DNA of 64,000 nt from Candidatus Hydrogenedens sp. Its GTDB lineage: Bacteria > Hydrogenedentota > Hydrogenedentia > Hydrogenedentales > JAEUWI01. The notes under the pieces were generated by a model. It searched no databases. It was not told the origin of the DNA and saw only the letters and a list, made by a program, of their open reading frames with translations. The DNA is taken from the NCBI GenBank assembly GCA_016125095.1, contig WGMK01000005.1:62001-126000 (forward strand). Direction: 5' to 3'. Position numbers and translations under genes: made by a program. Positions 17,659 to 26,300 of the stretch are shown here, piece after piece (the first letter of the stretch is position 1; the number at the start of each line of letters is the position of its first letter).

Positions 17659-18609
17659 ATGAACGACACCACCCATCCCATCTGCTGCGACGTGGTGATT
17701 CCCGCTTACCAGGCGGAACGTCACCTGCAGGAGACCCTGAAGAGTCTCCAGCACCAGTCGTTTACCGCCTGGGCTGCAACGGTTGTAGACGATGGCAGCA
17801 CGGACGGCACTGCGGAGGCGGCAGCGGCTCTTGACGATCCGCGGATTACCGTCCTTCGCCAGCCCAACGCCGGCGTATGTGCTGCCCGCAATCGCGGATT
17901 GAGCGCCGGTTCCGCGCCCTATGTACTCTTTCTGGATGCGGACGACTGTTTGCTGACCAACGCGTTGGGCCGAATGGTGGCCGCCCTCGAGGAGCACCCG
18001 GATTGCGTCGCGGTCTACGGGGATGCCGTGATCATGGAGGAGGCCGGCGACCTGCGCGACGTGCCCGGCCGCCCGGTGTTCACGCACCGTCCCAGTGGAG
18101 ATGTGCTGGAACCCTTGCTGGCGCGGAACTTCGTGTTCACGGGGGCGCTGCTGGCGCGCCGCGATGCGGTGACGGCGGCCGGACCGTTCGATGTCCGGCT
18201 GAAACTGTACGAAGACTGGGAATTCTGGTGCCGGCTGGCGCTGCAGGGACCGTTCGCCTATCTGGGCGGCATGCCGGTGCTGGCGTACCGCCGGACTGCG
18301 GGGAGCGCAGTGGCCGCGCTGGGCACTCGCCGTGACGAGGCGTTCAAGGCGCTGGATGCCGTGTTCGACAATCCGGAGGTCCGCGAGGTAGTACCAAGGC
18401 AGCGGCTGCAACGACTGCGCCGCCGCTCCGAAGCCTCCGTGTTCAGTTTCCTCGGCACGCAGCACCTGAAAGCGCGCAACTGGCGGCCTGCCCGCCGCGC
18501 GATTTTGGAAAGTCTGCGGCGCGATCCGCGTCAGATTCGGGAATGGGTATTGCTCGCGTGCGCGTTACTGCGCGTATTGCCGGGAAAAATCCGTCAGCGT
18601 CTGAAGTAG
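17659..18609 (+). CDS. Family 2 glycosyltransferase
   Basis: A 316-residue GT-A enzyme. VVIPAYQAERHLQETLKSL is the family start. The nucleotide-binding VVDDGSTDGT comes at about 42-51, and the metal-binding motif is D93-A-D95 (FLDADD). YEDWEFWCRLAL supplies the conserved ED acid region. There is no membrane anchor. The frame extends upstream to 17278 over the opposite gene, but the glycosyltransferase homology begins just after the ATG at 17659. It is divergent from the GT-B gene with 65 bases between the starts. It probably transfers a sugar to a surface polysaccharide or protein glycan; donor and acceptor are unknown. Confidence 0.88.
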   Translation: MNDTTHPICCDVVIPAYQAERHLQETLKSLQHQSFTAWAATVVDDGSTDGTAEAAAALDDPRITVLRQPNAGVCAARNRGLSAGSAPYVLFLDADDCLLTNALGRMVAALEEHPDCVAVYGDAVIMEEAGDLRDVPGRPVFTHRPSGDVLEPLLARNFVFTGALLARRDAVTAAGPFDVRLKLYEDWEFWCRLALQGPFAYLGGMPVLAYRRTAGSAVAALGTRRDEAFKALDAVFDNPEVREVVPRQRLQRLRRRSEASVFSFLGTQHLKARNWRPARRAILESLRRDPRQIREWVLLACALLRVLPGKIRQRLK

Positions 18610-18614
18610 CACGT

Positions 18615-18644
18615 TTGGCTTAGTTTGTACCAGACGCGTATTAT
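18615..18644 (+). promoter_or_regulatory. Candidate sigma-70-type promoter for the membrane protein-HTH-cyclase operon
   Basis: TTGGCT (18615-18620) and TATTAT (18639-18644) are separated by 18 bases. The start codon of the first gene is at 18681, giving a leader of about 30 bases. Confidence 0.45.
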
Positions 18645-18680
18645 TGAGCGTTCAGAACGGCGCAGGGAAGGAATACGACT

Positions 18681-19436
18681 ATGGCGGGTGGACGCGGCAA
18701 GGGAGCGCTTCAGCCGGGCGATCCGCGGCTGTTGGTGCAATGGACACGGCGCTATGCCAAGAGCCGTACCATCGGCTTTCTGGTGCAGTGGGTTTTTATC
18801 GTCGTCATCGTCATGGCCATCGCGATGGCATCGAGCCTGACGACCATCGCCTATGAGCAGAATCAGCAGGGCCTGTTTTACCTGTCGGTCTTGTTCATGA
18901 TGCTTTGCATCGCGGGACTGGCCTGGTTTTCCTTCTCGCCCTGGGGCGGCGAAATCATCTGGCGATTGACGCAGTGGCTGTATGGCGAGGAGGGTTACGC
19001 TTCCTACTCGGCCGACAGTGAACGGGCCACGCCGCTTTGGCTGACAGGGCTGGGCGGCGGTCTGGTCATGTACCACCTGCTACTCGCCTTGCTCGTGAGC
19101 TTTCGCACGATCTCCATGCTGGACATGCAGCCGCTATCGGCGATTTACATGGCGCCATTCCTGATCGTGATGATTGTGCGCCAGGACCTGGGCTTCTGGG
19201 CGTGGATCTGGCCGGTGCTGTATGCGTTGCACGGCGTCGCTGCGGCCGCGGGCGCCCCGATCGTGTTCCACGGCCAATGGCAGTTGATGAACATGATCGT
19301 CCCTGTGTTCGGGTATGGGCTCGTGGCGATTCTCATCGGCCACGCCTACAGCCGGTATGCCCTGTACCGCCTGAAGAGTCTTGCCCGCAGCGGCCTTCCG
19401 GAGGGCGAAGAAGACGGGGAGGGCGAGGTAGGCTGA
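18681..19436 (+). CDS. Unrecognised multi-pass membrane protein (operon with HTH regulator and GGDEF cyclase)
   Basis: A 251-residue protein that I do not recognise. It has about six hydrophobic segments: near 32-55, 65-85, 115-135, 150-167, 175-190 and 205-225. A hydrophilic stretch with GEEGYASYS lies between the second and third. The C-terminus is acidic (GEEDGEGE). The next gene, a winged-helix regulator, starts 1 base after the stop, so the two are translationally linked, and a diguanylate cyclase follows. It could be a membrane sensor working with that regulator; this rests on position alone. Confidence 0.65.
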   Translation: MAGGRGKGALQPGDPRLLVQWTRRYAKSRTIGFLVQWVFIVVIVMAIAMASSLTTIAYEQNQQGLFYLSVLFMMLCIAGLAWFSFSPWGGEIIWRLTQWLYGEEGYASYSADSERATPLWLTGLGGGLVMYHLLLALLVSFRTISMLDMQPLSAIYMAPFLIVMIVRQDLGFWAWIWPVLYALHGVAAAAGAPIVFHGQWQLMNMIVPVFGYGLVAILIGHAYSRYALYRLKSLARSGLPEGEEDGEGEVG

Positions 19437-19437
19437 C

Positions 19438-19746
19438 ATGGGGGAAATCGAGCGCCTCATACACGAGCCTGCACGGCTGCGCATCATGTCGATCCTTTCC
19501 GGACTCGACGTGGCGGACTTCAATTTCCTGCAGATGACCCTGGGATTGACCAAGGGCAACTTGTCCTCGCATATGGACAAGCTGGAGAAGGCGGACTACG
19601 TCTCGGTGAAGAAATCCTTCAACGGGCGCATGCCGCACACGGAGTACACGATCACCGAGGCCGGCAGCGAGGCACTGATGCAGTACTGGCGCGACATGGA
19701 GGCCATCCGGGCGCTCCAGAATCCCAACGAAAACGGGAAGGCCTAG
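19438..19746 (+). CDS. Winged-helix DNA-binding regulator (MarR/ArsR-like, HTH_34 type)
   Basis: A 102-residue single-domain protein. IHEPARLRIMSIL is the typical first helix. FLQMTLGLTKGNLSSHMDKLEKADYV is the helix-turn-helix, and the wing is VKKSFNGRMPHTEYTITEAG. This matches the small winged-helix family that lacks an effector domain and often pairs with a membrane protein. It lies 1 base after the membrane protein and 2 bases before the cyclase, so all three are one translation-coupled unit. Target genes are unknown; autoregulation is likely by analogy. Confidence 0.85.
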   Translation: MGEIERLIHEPARLRIMSILSGLDVADFNFLQMTLGLTKGNLSSHMDKLEKADYVSVKKSFNGRMPHTEYTITEAGSEALMQYWRDMEAIRALQNPNENGKA

Positions 19747-19748
19747 AC

Positions 19749-21536
19749 TTGGCCGGGCGTTTAGAACGCCTTGGCGCCGCGGTCTGCGTGCTGGCGGCAG
19801 CGTTGTTTCCGAGCTATGCCGCATCCGCGCGCGTCCCCACGCTCGAACTCACGCCCGGCACGCAGGAATACCGCCTCGCGCCCTACATCGAAATCCTCGA
19901 GGATCCCGGCAAACGCTACACCATCGACGAGGTCACCAAGGCGCCGCTCAGCGAATCGTTTCAGGGAACCGACCAGTACGCAATCAATTTCGGGCCGAGC
20001 AACTCGGCGTATTGGCTGCGCTTTACGGTGTACGACCGCACGTCCGAATTCAGCACGCTCAGCCAGTGGCTGCTCGACCTGAGCTGGAACCACATCGGCA
20101 GCGCGCGGCTGTATTCGCCGCGCACCCTGCACCCCGAGCGCGGGGCCTGGCGTGAGTCCGAGCGCGGAAATCTCTACCAGTCGCCGCGCACGGTGCTCGG
20201 CGGACTGCGCCCGTTCTTCACGCTGTCAGGTCCGCGCAACGAACCCTGTACCTACTACGTCCGCGTGGAATCTTCGAATTCGCTGTTTGTGCCCGCGTAC
20301 ATCCGCACGGTGGAGCGCTACCTGGCGCACCAGCAGAACCTGACGTTGTTCTACGGCGTCTACGTCGGCGTGCTGCTTTCGATCGCGCTTTACAACCTGC
20401 TCTTCTACATCACGCTCCGGCAGCGGGTGTACCTCTACTACGTGTTCTATGTGGTGTTCACGAGCCTCTATTTCCTCGCCAGCGTAAACCTGTTTCAGGA
20501 ATGGTTTTTGATGTCGCGGCCGGATCTGGATTTCCGGTTGCGCATGGGGCTGCTGAGCCTGGCGGCGCTCCCCTGCTTCGCCTTTACCCGCACTTTTCTG
20601 CTGACCGCGGAGCATTCCCCGAAGCTGGACAAGATACTTCAGACGGCCATGGTCGGCTGGTCGGTTTTCGTCTGCCTGATTCCTGCGCTGCCGCTGTCTG
20701 CGCTCGATGTGGGCTCGAGCCTGATGGGACTGATATCGCCTTATTTCTTCTTCGGCGCGGGGCTTGCGCGGTACCGCGCCGGGTTCCAGCCGGCCCGCTA
20801 CTACACCCTGGCCTGGGGGCTGCTCTGCATCGCCCTGAGCCTCTATTCCTTCATGCACCTGGGTATCGTGCCGCCGGTCGAGTCGGTGCTGTTCCTCGTA
20901 CAGGCGGTCTCCGCCACCGAAGCAATCCTGCTTTCCTATGCCTTGGCGGACCGCATCCGGACCTTGCGCAAGGAGAGCGAAGAGGCCCGCCGGAGTGAAC
21001 GCCGTTACAAGGTGCTCGCCGTCACCGATGAACTAACCCAGCTCTACAACGCCCGCTTTTTCCGCGCGCAGCTGCCGCTCGAAATCAAGAAGGCGGAATC
21101 TCTCGGGCTGCCGTTGAGTATGATCATCATGGACATCGACGACTTCAAGGCGATGAACGACACCTACGGGCATCTCACCGGCGACGAGACCCTGCGTTCG
21201 CTGGGCCGCGTGATTGCCAACTGCGTCCGCGAGCGCGACATCGCCTGCCGGTATGGTGGCGAGGAATTCAGCATTATTTTGCCGGCCACGCTGGTAAACG
21301 AAGCGTTCGACGTGGCCGAGCGCGTGCGCTTGGCGTTTCTGGAGGCCCGCCGGTATAGCAACAGCCCCGACGGTGCACACAGTCTCAGCGCCGGGGTGGC
21401 GCAATGGCGGCCGGGAGAGGCGCCGGAAGAATTCCTTCAGCACACCGATCTGGCACTATACGCGGCCAAGCACGCGGGCAAGGACCGGGTGTTGATAGCC
21501 GCCAGCGAACCCGGTCCTCGCTCGTCCGGCACGTAA
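19749..21536 (+). CDS. Diguanylate cyclase with 7TMR-DISM sensor
   Basis: A 595-residue protein starting at a TTG, 2 bases after the regulator gene. A signal peptide ends near SYAASA. The periplasmic 7TMR-DISM extracellular domain (about 30-190) contains YWLRFTVYD and ends with YYVRVESS. Seven transmembrane segments follow (about 200-400, beginning LFYGVYVGVLLSIALYNL). A short coil leads to the GGDEF domain (about 425-585) with DIDDFKAMNDTYGH and active-site CRYGGEEFSI. GGEEF is a functional variant. It should make c-di-GMP in response to an outside ligand, possibly a sugar. I see no RxxD inhibitory site upstream of GGEEF. Confidence 0.9.
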   Translation: MAGRLERLGAAVCVLAAALFPSYAASARVPTLELTPGTQEYRLAPYIEILEDPGKRYTIDEVTKAPLSESFQGTDQYAINFGPSNSAYWLRFTVYDRTSEFSTLSQWLLDLSWNHIGSARLYSPRTLHPERGAWRESERGNLYQSPRTVLGGLRPFFTLSGPRNEPCTYYVRVESSNSLFVPAYIRTVERYLAHQQNLTLFYGVYVGVLLSIALYNLLFYITLRQRVYLYYVFYVVFTSLYFLASVNLFQEWFLMSRPDLDFRLRMGLLSLAALPCFAFTRTFLLTAEHSPKLDKILQTAMVGWSVFVCLIPALPLSALDVGSSLMGLISPYFFFGAGLARYRAGFQPARYYTLAWGLLCIALSLYSFMHLGIVPPVESVLFLVQAVSATEAILLSYALADRIRTLRKESEEARRSERRYKVLAVTDELTQLYNARFFRAQLPLEIKKAESLGLPLSMIIMDIDDFKAMNDTYGHLTGDETLRSLGRVIANCVRERDIACRYGGEEFSIILPATLVNEAFDVAERVRLAFLEARRYSNSPDGAHSLSAGVAQWRPGEAPEEFLQHTDLALYAAKHAGKDRVLIAASEPGPRSSGT

Positions 21537-21600
21537 GGTAGATCGCAGAATTCGTGCGTTTCGGTTGTTCCAAGCTGGAAATTCGGGGTACCATTCCCTT

Positions 21601-23340
21601 ATGCGCAACCTTTCGACACATGTGGTAGAAAGCATCCGGCGCGGCCACCAGTTCGTCACCGAGGACATCTGGAAGGTAGGCCAGCCGGGCGAGAAGATTC
21701 CTGGCGGGTTCTTTATCAAGAATATCCGCGTGGGGATTCTGTTGATGCGCGGCATCACGGAAGAGACGCTGCTGCTGCGCGCTTCCGCGCTGACCTTCGC
21801 CACGATGCTGTTCATCGTGCCCTTCCTCGTATTCATGTTCGCCTTTATCCAGACGTTCCGGCTGGGCGACACGGTCTATCTACAGCTTTCGCAGCAGCTT
21901 AACGAGCGCTTCGAGCAGGCGATCGAGCTGCTGGACTTCGACAAAAAGAAGCCCGAGGTCGTCCCGGCAGAAGAAGCCGCCGCCATCAAGGCCGCCGAGT
22001 TCGTGGCGATGGGACCGGAGGCGCCACCCGAGGTGGCACGCTTCGAGACGTTCTGGTCCGACGCAATGATGAGCAAGAAGGCGAACGCCAACACGGAAGC
22101 CCAGGAGGCCGCGCCGAAGACCGAGGAAAAGGCGCAATCCGAACCGCTTCCGTACGATACGCCCCCGGTTCCCGTGGCGCAGATGACCGAAGAGCAGCGG
22201 CGCATGGCGTTGTGGAATGCGTTGGTCACGCTGATCTTCCCCCACTTCGACGTCAATTCCGTGGACAAGCAGGAGGACTACCTTGACCCGGTAGTGATGC
22301 TGGTGAACATGGTCGAGGAAGGGGCCACCAGCTTGGAAGCCCTGGGCTTGACCGGCTTGTTCTATGTGCTCATCACCGTGCTCGGCTTCATGCGCAACGT
22401 GGAATGGACTTTCAACCGCATCTGGGGCGTCGGCTATTCGCGGAATATCCTGCGCACCTTCAGCGACTACATCGCCATCACGCTGCTGCTGCCCTTTGTG
22501 GCGGCGGTGGTGCTCGCCATTACGGCGGCGCTGGCGACGCTGGATGCTTCCTACTCGTACCGCTTCGCGCTGCGGGGCGGCCAGTTGCTGCTGGTATCGC
22601 TGACCTTTACGCTCCTGTACAAAGTGGTGCCGAACACCAAGGTGGAGCTGCGTTACGCCTTGCTCGGCGGCGTTGTAGCAGGCGCGGCCTGGATGCTCAT
22701 GTCCTGGGCCTACGTAACCTTTCAGGTCGGCCTGGCGAAGAACGTGTTCTTCTTTTCCACCTTCGCGTTGTTCCCGCTGCTGCTGTTCTGGATCTACACC
22801 AGCTGGGTCATCCTGCTCTATGGCGCGCTGCTTTCTTTTGCCTATCAGAACGAGAAGACCTTCGCCATGGAGCGCTTTGTGGCCGACGCGAGCCACTCCT
22901 ATCGCGAGTCCGTAGCGGTGCGCGCCATGGTGGAAATGACCCGCCGGTTCAACCAGGGGCTGGCGCCACTGTCGATTCCCGAGATGGCCGAGCAGTGGAA
23001 CGTGCCCACGCGCCTGCTGAATGGAACCCTCACCTTCCTGTGCGAGCGCGGTTTCGTCACCACGGTGGCCACCGAGCCGCCGCGGTTCCAGCCCGGCCGC
23101 TCACCCGAGAACACGACCATCAGCGATATCGTGAAGGCGGTGCGGGATGCCGGGGTAGAGCCTTCGCTGCTGCGCCGCGAAAAACAGTACCGCTCGCTCT
23201 ACAAGGGGCTGGACGAGGGCGACAACCACTACCTCGACATGACGATCGCCGCGATGGCCGAGAAGCTCGAGCGCAAGGCGCAGCGCGAGCAGCAAGAACA
23301 GCCCGAAGGCAAGCTGCTGAACTATCCCCGCAGCGTCTAA
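21601..23340 (+). CDS. YihY/BrkB (UPF0761) family membrane protein with extra domains
   Basis: A 579-residue protein, clearly longer than the usual 280-430. The YihY core is recognisable: LLLRASALTFATMLFIVPFLV is the first segment, NVEWTFNRIWGVGYSRNI is the signature, and further membrane helices end with FWIYTSWVILLYGALLS. An insertion of about 130 hydrophilic residues (about 90-235, Ala/Glu/Lys-rich) separates the first helix from the rest. About 150 extra C-terminal residues include a winged-helix-like segment (IPEMAEQWNVPTRLLNGTLTFL). The ATG at 21601 is preferred to a TTG at 21565. The function of the family is unsettled. The stop codon overlaps the stop of the opposite kinase gene by 3 bases. 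Confidence 0.85.
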   Translation: MRNLSTHVVESIRRGHQFVTEDIWKVGQPGEKIPGGFFIKNIRVGILLMRGITEETLLLRASALTFATMLFIVPFLVFMFAFIQTFRLGDTVYLQLSQQLNERFEQAIELLDFDKKKPEVVPAEEAAAIKAAEFVAMGPEAPPEVARFETFWSDAMMSKKANANTEAQEAAPKTEEKAQSEPLPYDTPPVPVAQMTEEQRRMALWNALVTLIFPHFDVNSVDKQEDYLDPVVMLVNMVEEGATSLEALGLTGLFYVLITVLGFMRNVEWTFNRIWGVGYSRNILRTFSDYIAITLLLPFVAAVVLAITAALATLDASYSYRFALRGGQLLLVSLTFTLLYKVVPNTKVELRYALLGGVVAGAAWMLMSWAYVTFQVGLAKNVFFFSTFALFPLLLFWIYTSWVILLYGALLSFAYQNEKTFAMERFVADASHSYRESVAVRAMVEMTRRFNQGLAPLSIPEMAEQWNVPTRLLNGTLTFLCERGFVTTVATEPPRFQPGRSPENTTISDIVKAVRDAGVEPSLLRREKQYRSLYKGLDEGDNHYLDMTIAAMAEKLERKAQREQQEQPEGKLLNYPRSV

Positions 23341-26300
23341 CCTTCGGACGCCGCTTCGTCGAGCAGGGCCGAGAGTTCGTTCAACGCCGAGGTAGCGCCA
23401 TCGGTATCGAATACCTCGAGGCATTCCAGCACCTGCCCGGCCCGATTCGGCAACTTTCCCGGCGCGCCTGCCGTAATCCGCTTCAAGGCCTCCGCGAGTT
23501 CCAGGGCGCCGGCGATATCGGTGTCGAGGATCTCCCCCAGCTTCGCGACGGTCGCGCGAATCGCCGCGTAATCCACCGACGACGGGGGCTCTGTCGTTCC
23601 CGTGGATACTGATTCCAAAGACTGCCTCGCGTCGAGTGCGTTCATGACGACCTCCAGCGCGGCCGCAAAGTCGTCGACCTGAGTCTTCATTGCCTCGCGA
23701 TCGTGCTTGATGCTCTGCTCGATTTGCCCGGCAGCTTGCGCGAGCGCGTCCGCGCCCAGGTTCGCCGCGACGCCCTTGATGGTGTGGGCGTACCGCGCGG
23801 CTTCCTCGTCATTTCCGGCCTCGAGCAACCGCTGCAATTCGTCCGTTGCCGCGCCGTATCTGGTGTGGAAATCGCCCAGGAGCTTTTCATAGAGCCGTTG
23901 ATTGCCGCCGAGCCGTCGCAATGCCACCGTCGTGTTCAGTCCCTCGATGACCAGTTCAGCCTCGGTCGTCGTGGACTGCGGTCCGGATGGCGCAGGCGCG
24001 CCTGCCGGGCGGGGCTTTACCCACCGCAGAATGGTTTCATAGAGCTTGTCCGGATCGATGGGCTTGGCGATGTGATCGCACATACCCGCCTCGATGCAGC
24101 GCTCCCGGTCGCCCGCCATCGCGTTGGCCGTCATCGCGATGATGGGCAAGGTCGCTGCATCGTATCGCTTTCGCAGCAGCTGCGTCGCTTCGATCCCGTC
24201 CATCACGGGCATTTGCAGGTCCATCAGCACGACATCGTGGCGTGCGGGGTCGACCGCGGTGAGAGCTTCGCGCCCGTTGCCGGCAATCTGCACCACGGCC
24301 CCGGCGCCCTGCAGCAATTCTTCTGCCACCTGCTGGTTGATTTCGTTGTCTTCGACCAACAAGACGCGCACGCCCGACAAGGAACTGCCCGAGGCGGCGT
24401 AGGGTAGCGACGCCGTGGGACGTATGCCGGCCTTCCCGAAGGCCACCGCGATGGTATCGAAGAGCACGGAGGGGCTGACGGGCTTCAACAGAACCGCATC
24501 GAGTCCGGCATTTTCGGCGGCGTGCAGCACCTCGTCGTGCCCATACGAAGTCACCAGCATGATCGTGGGCATGGAACCGGTGGTGGCATAGGTACGGATG
24601 GATTGCGCCGCCTGGATTCCGCTCATGCCCGGCAGTCGCCAATCCATCAAGACCAAGTCGAAGGGGCGTTCCCGGTCGGCGTCGGCGAACAAGGCGATGG
24701 CCTCTTCGCCGCTGATCGCCATGCGGGTCTCAATGCCGAAGGATTCCAGCATCGCGGCAAGAATCTCGCGCGAGGATTCGCTGTCGTCCACCACCAGGAC
24801 GCGGAGCTTCGAAATATCCCCGGCCCATTCCGGACGCTCTGGCGCCCCGCCGATCTCGAAGCTGGCCGTGAACCAGAAAGTACTGCCCTTTCCAGGCACG
24901 CTCTCGACCCCGATTTCGCCCTGCATCATCTCGACGAGGCGTTTGCTGATGGACAGCCCGAGGCCGGTGCCCCCGAACTTGCGGGTGGTGGAACTATCGG
25001 CCTGGCTGAAGGGCTGGAACAGGCGCCCCCGCTGCTCGGGAGTCAAGCCGATGCCCGAGTCCCGCACCTCGAAACGCAGCCGGACGTGTCCGTCCACGGA
25101 TTCCAGCAGCCGGACCCGCACGACGATTTCGCCCTGGTCGGTAAACTTGATGGCGTTGCCACCGAGATTGGTGAGGACCTGCCCGAGCCGCAAGGAGTCG
25201 CCGATGAGATGCGGGGGCACATCGGGGGCGACGTCGAACAGGATCTCGAGCTTCTCGCGTTCCTTGGCGCGCACGGACAATAGCGACGCGAGATGGTCGA
25301 GCACCTCTTCCAGCACGAAGGCCTCGTGCTCCATGTCGAGCCTGCCGGATTCAATTTTAGAGAAGTCGAGGATGTCGTTGATGATACCGAGCAGCGCCTT
25401 GGCCGACGTTTCGATCTTGGTCACGTAGTTACGCTGCTTCGGGTTTAGCTGGGTGCGCAACGCAAGGTGGGCCATGCCGAGGATCGCATTCATGGGGGTG
25501 CGGATTTCGTGCGACATGGTCGCAAGGAAATCGCTCTTCGCCCGGTTCGCCGCCTCGGCCTCATGTTGCGCGGCATGCATGGCGGCCTGGGCTTCTTCGC
25601 GCTCGCGCACCTCCATACTCAGTTTCGTATTGAGCAACGCGAGCTTCCGGTTCCACAGGGCGATGGCGGCGATGATGAGCAGCGCGATGCCCACGGTGCG
25701 CCAGATAAGCGTGTAGTCGAGCCGCGGCTCGAGTTGGACATCCAGCCATTTCTTCGAAATGGCGCGGTGGTCTTCCTCATTGAGGCTCGTCAAGACCTTG
25801 TTGATAATGGAGAGCGCCTCGGGATACTGCGGATCGACGCCGATCCGGTGCTCGAAACGGAATTCGGTCTGCCCGGCAATCTTGAGGTTGGTGAGCCCGA
25901 GCCGGCGCAGATGATCGACCGCAACGGCCAAGTGTCCCACGAAGGCGTCCGCCTGGCCCTCGGAGACGTATATCAGTCCCGTCTCGACATCGTCGGTTTC
26001 AATCAGCTCGATGGCCGGGTAGTTGTCGCGCAGAAAATGCGAACTGGTGTAGCCGCGGCCCACGGCCACCCGCTTGCCGTTCAGTTCCGAGGTCTCGTGG
26101 ATGTAGCTGACGTCGTCTTGTGCGACGATCACCAGCGGAAAGGAAACGAAGGAATCGCTCAGCAGTATGGGGCGGCCGACGCTGTCCTCGTTCGAGATGG
26201 CCGGCACGACTTCGATGGCGCCGGCCTTGTAATCCTCGAGCACATCGGCCCAGGAGGCGTTCGGCTTGAATTGAAACTTTAGTCCGGAACGCTCGGTGAT

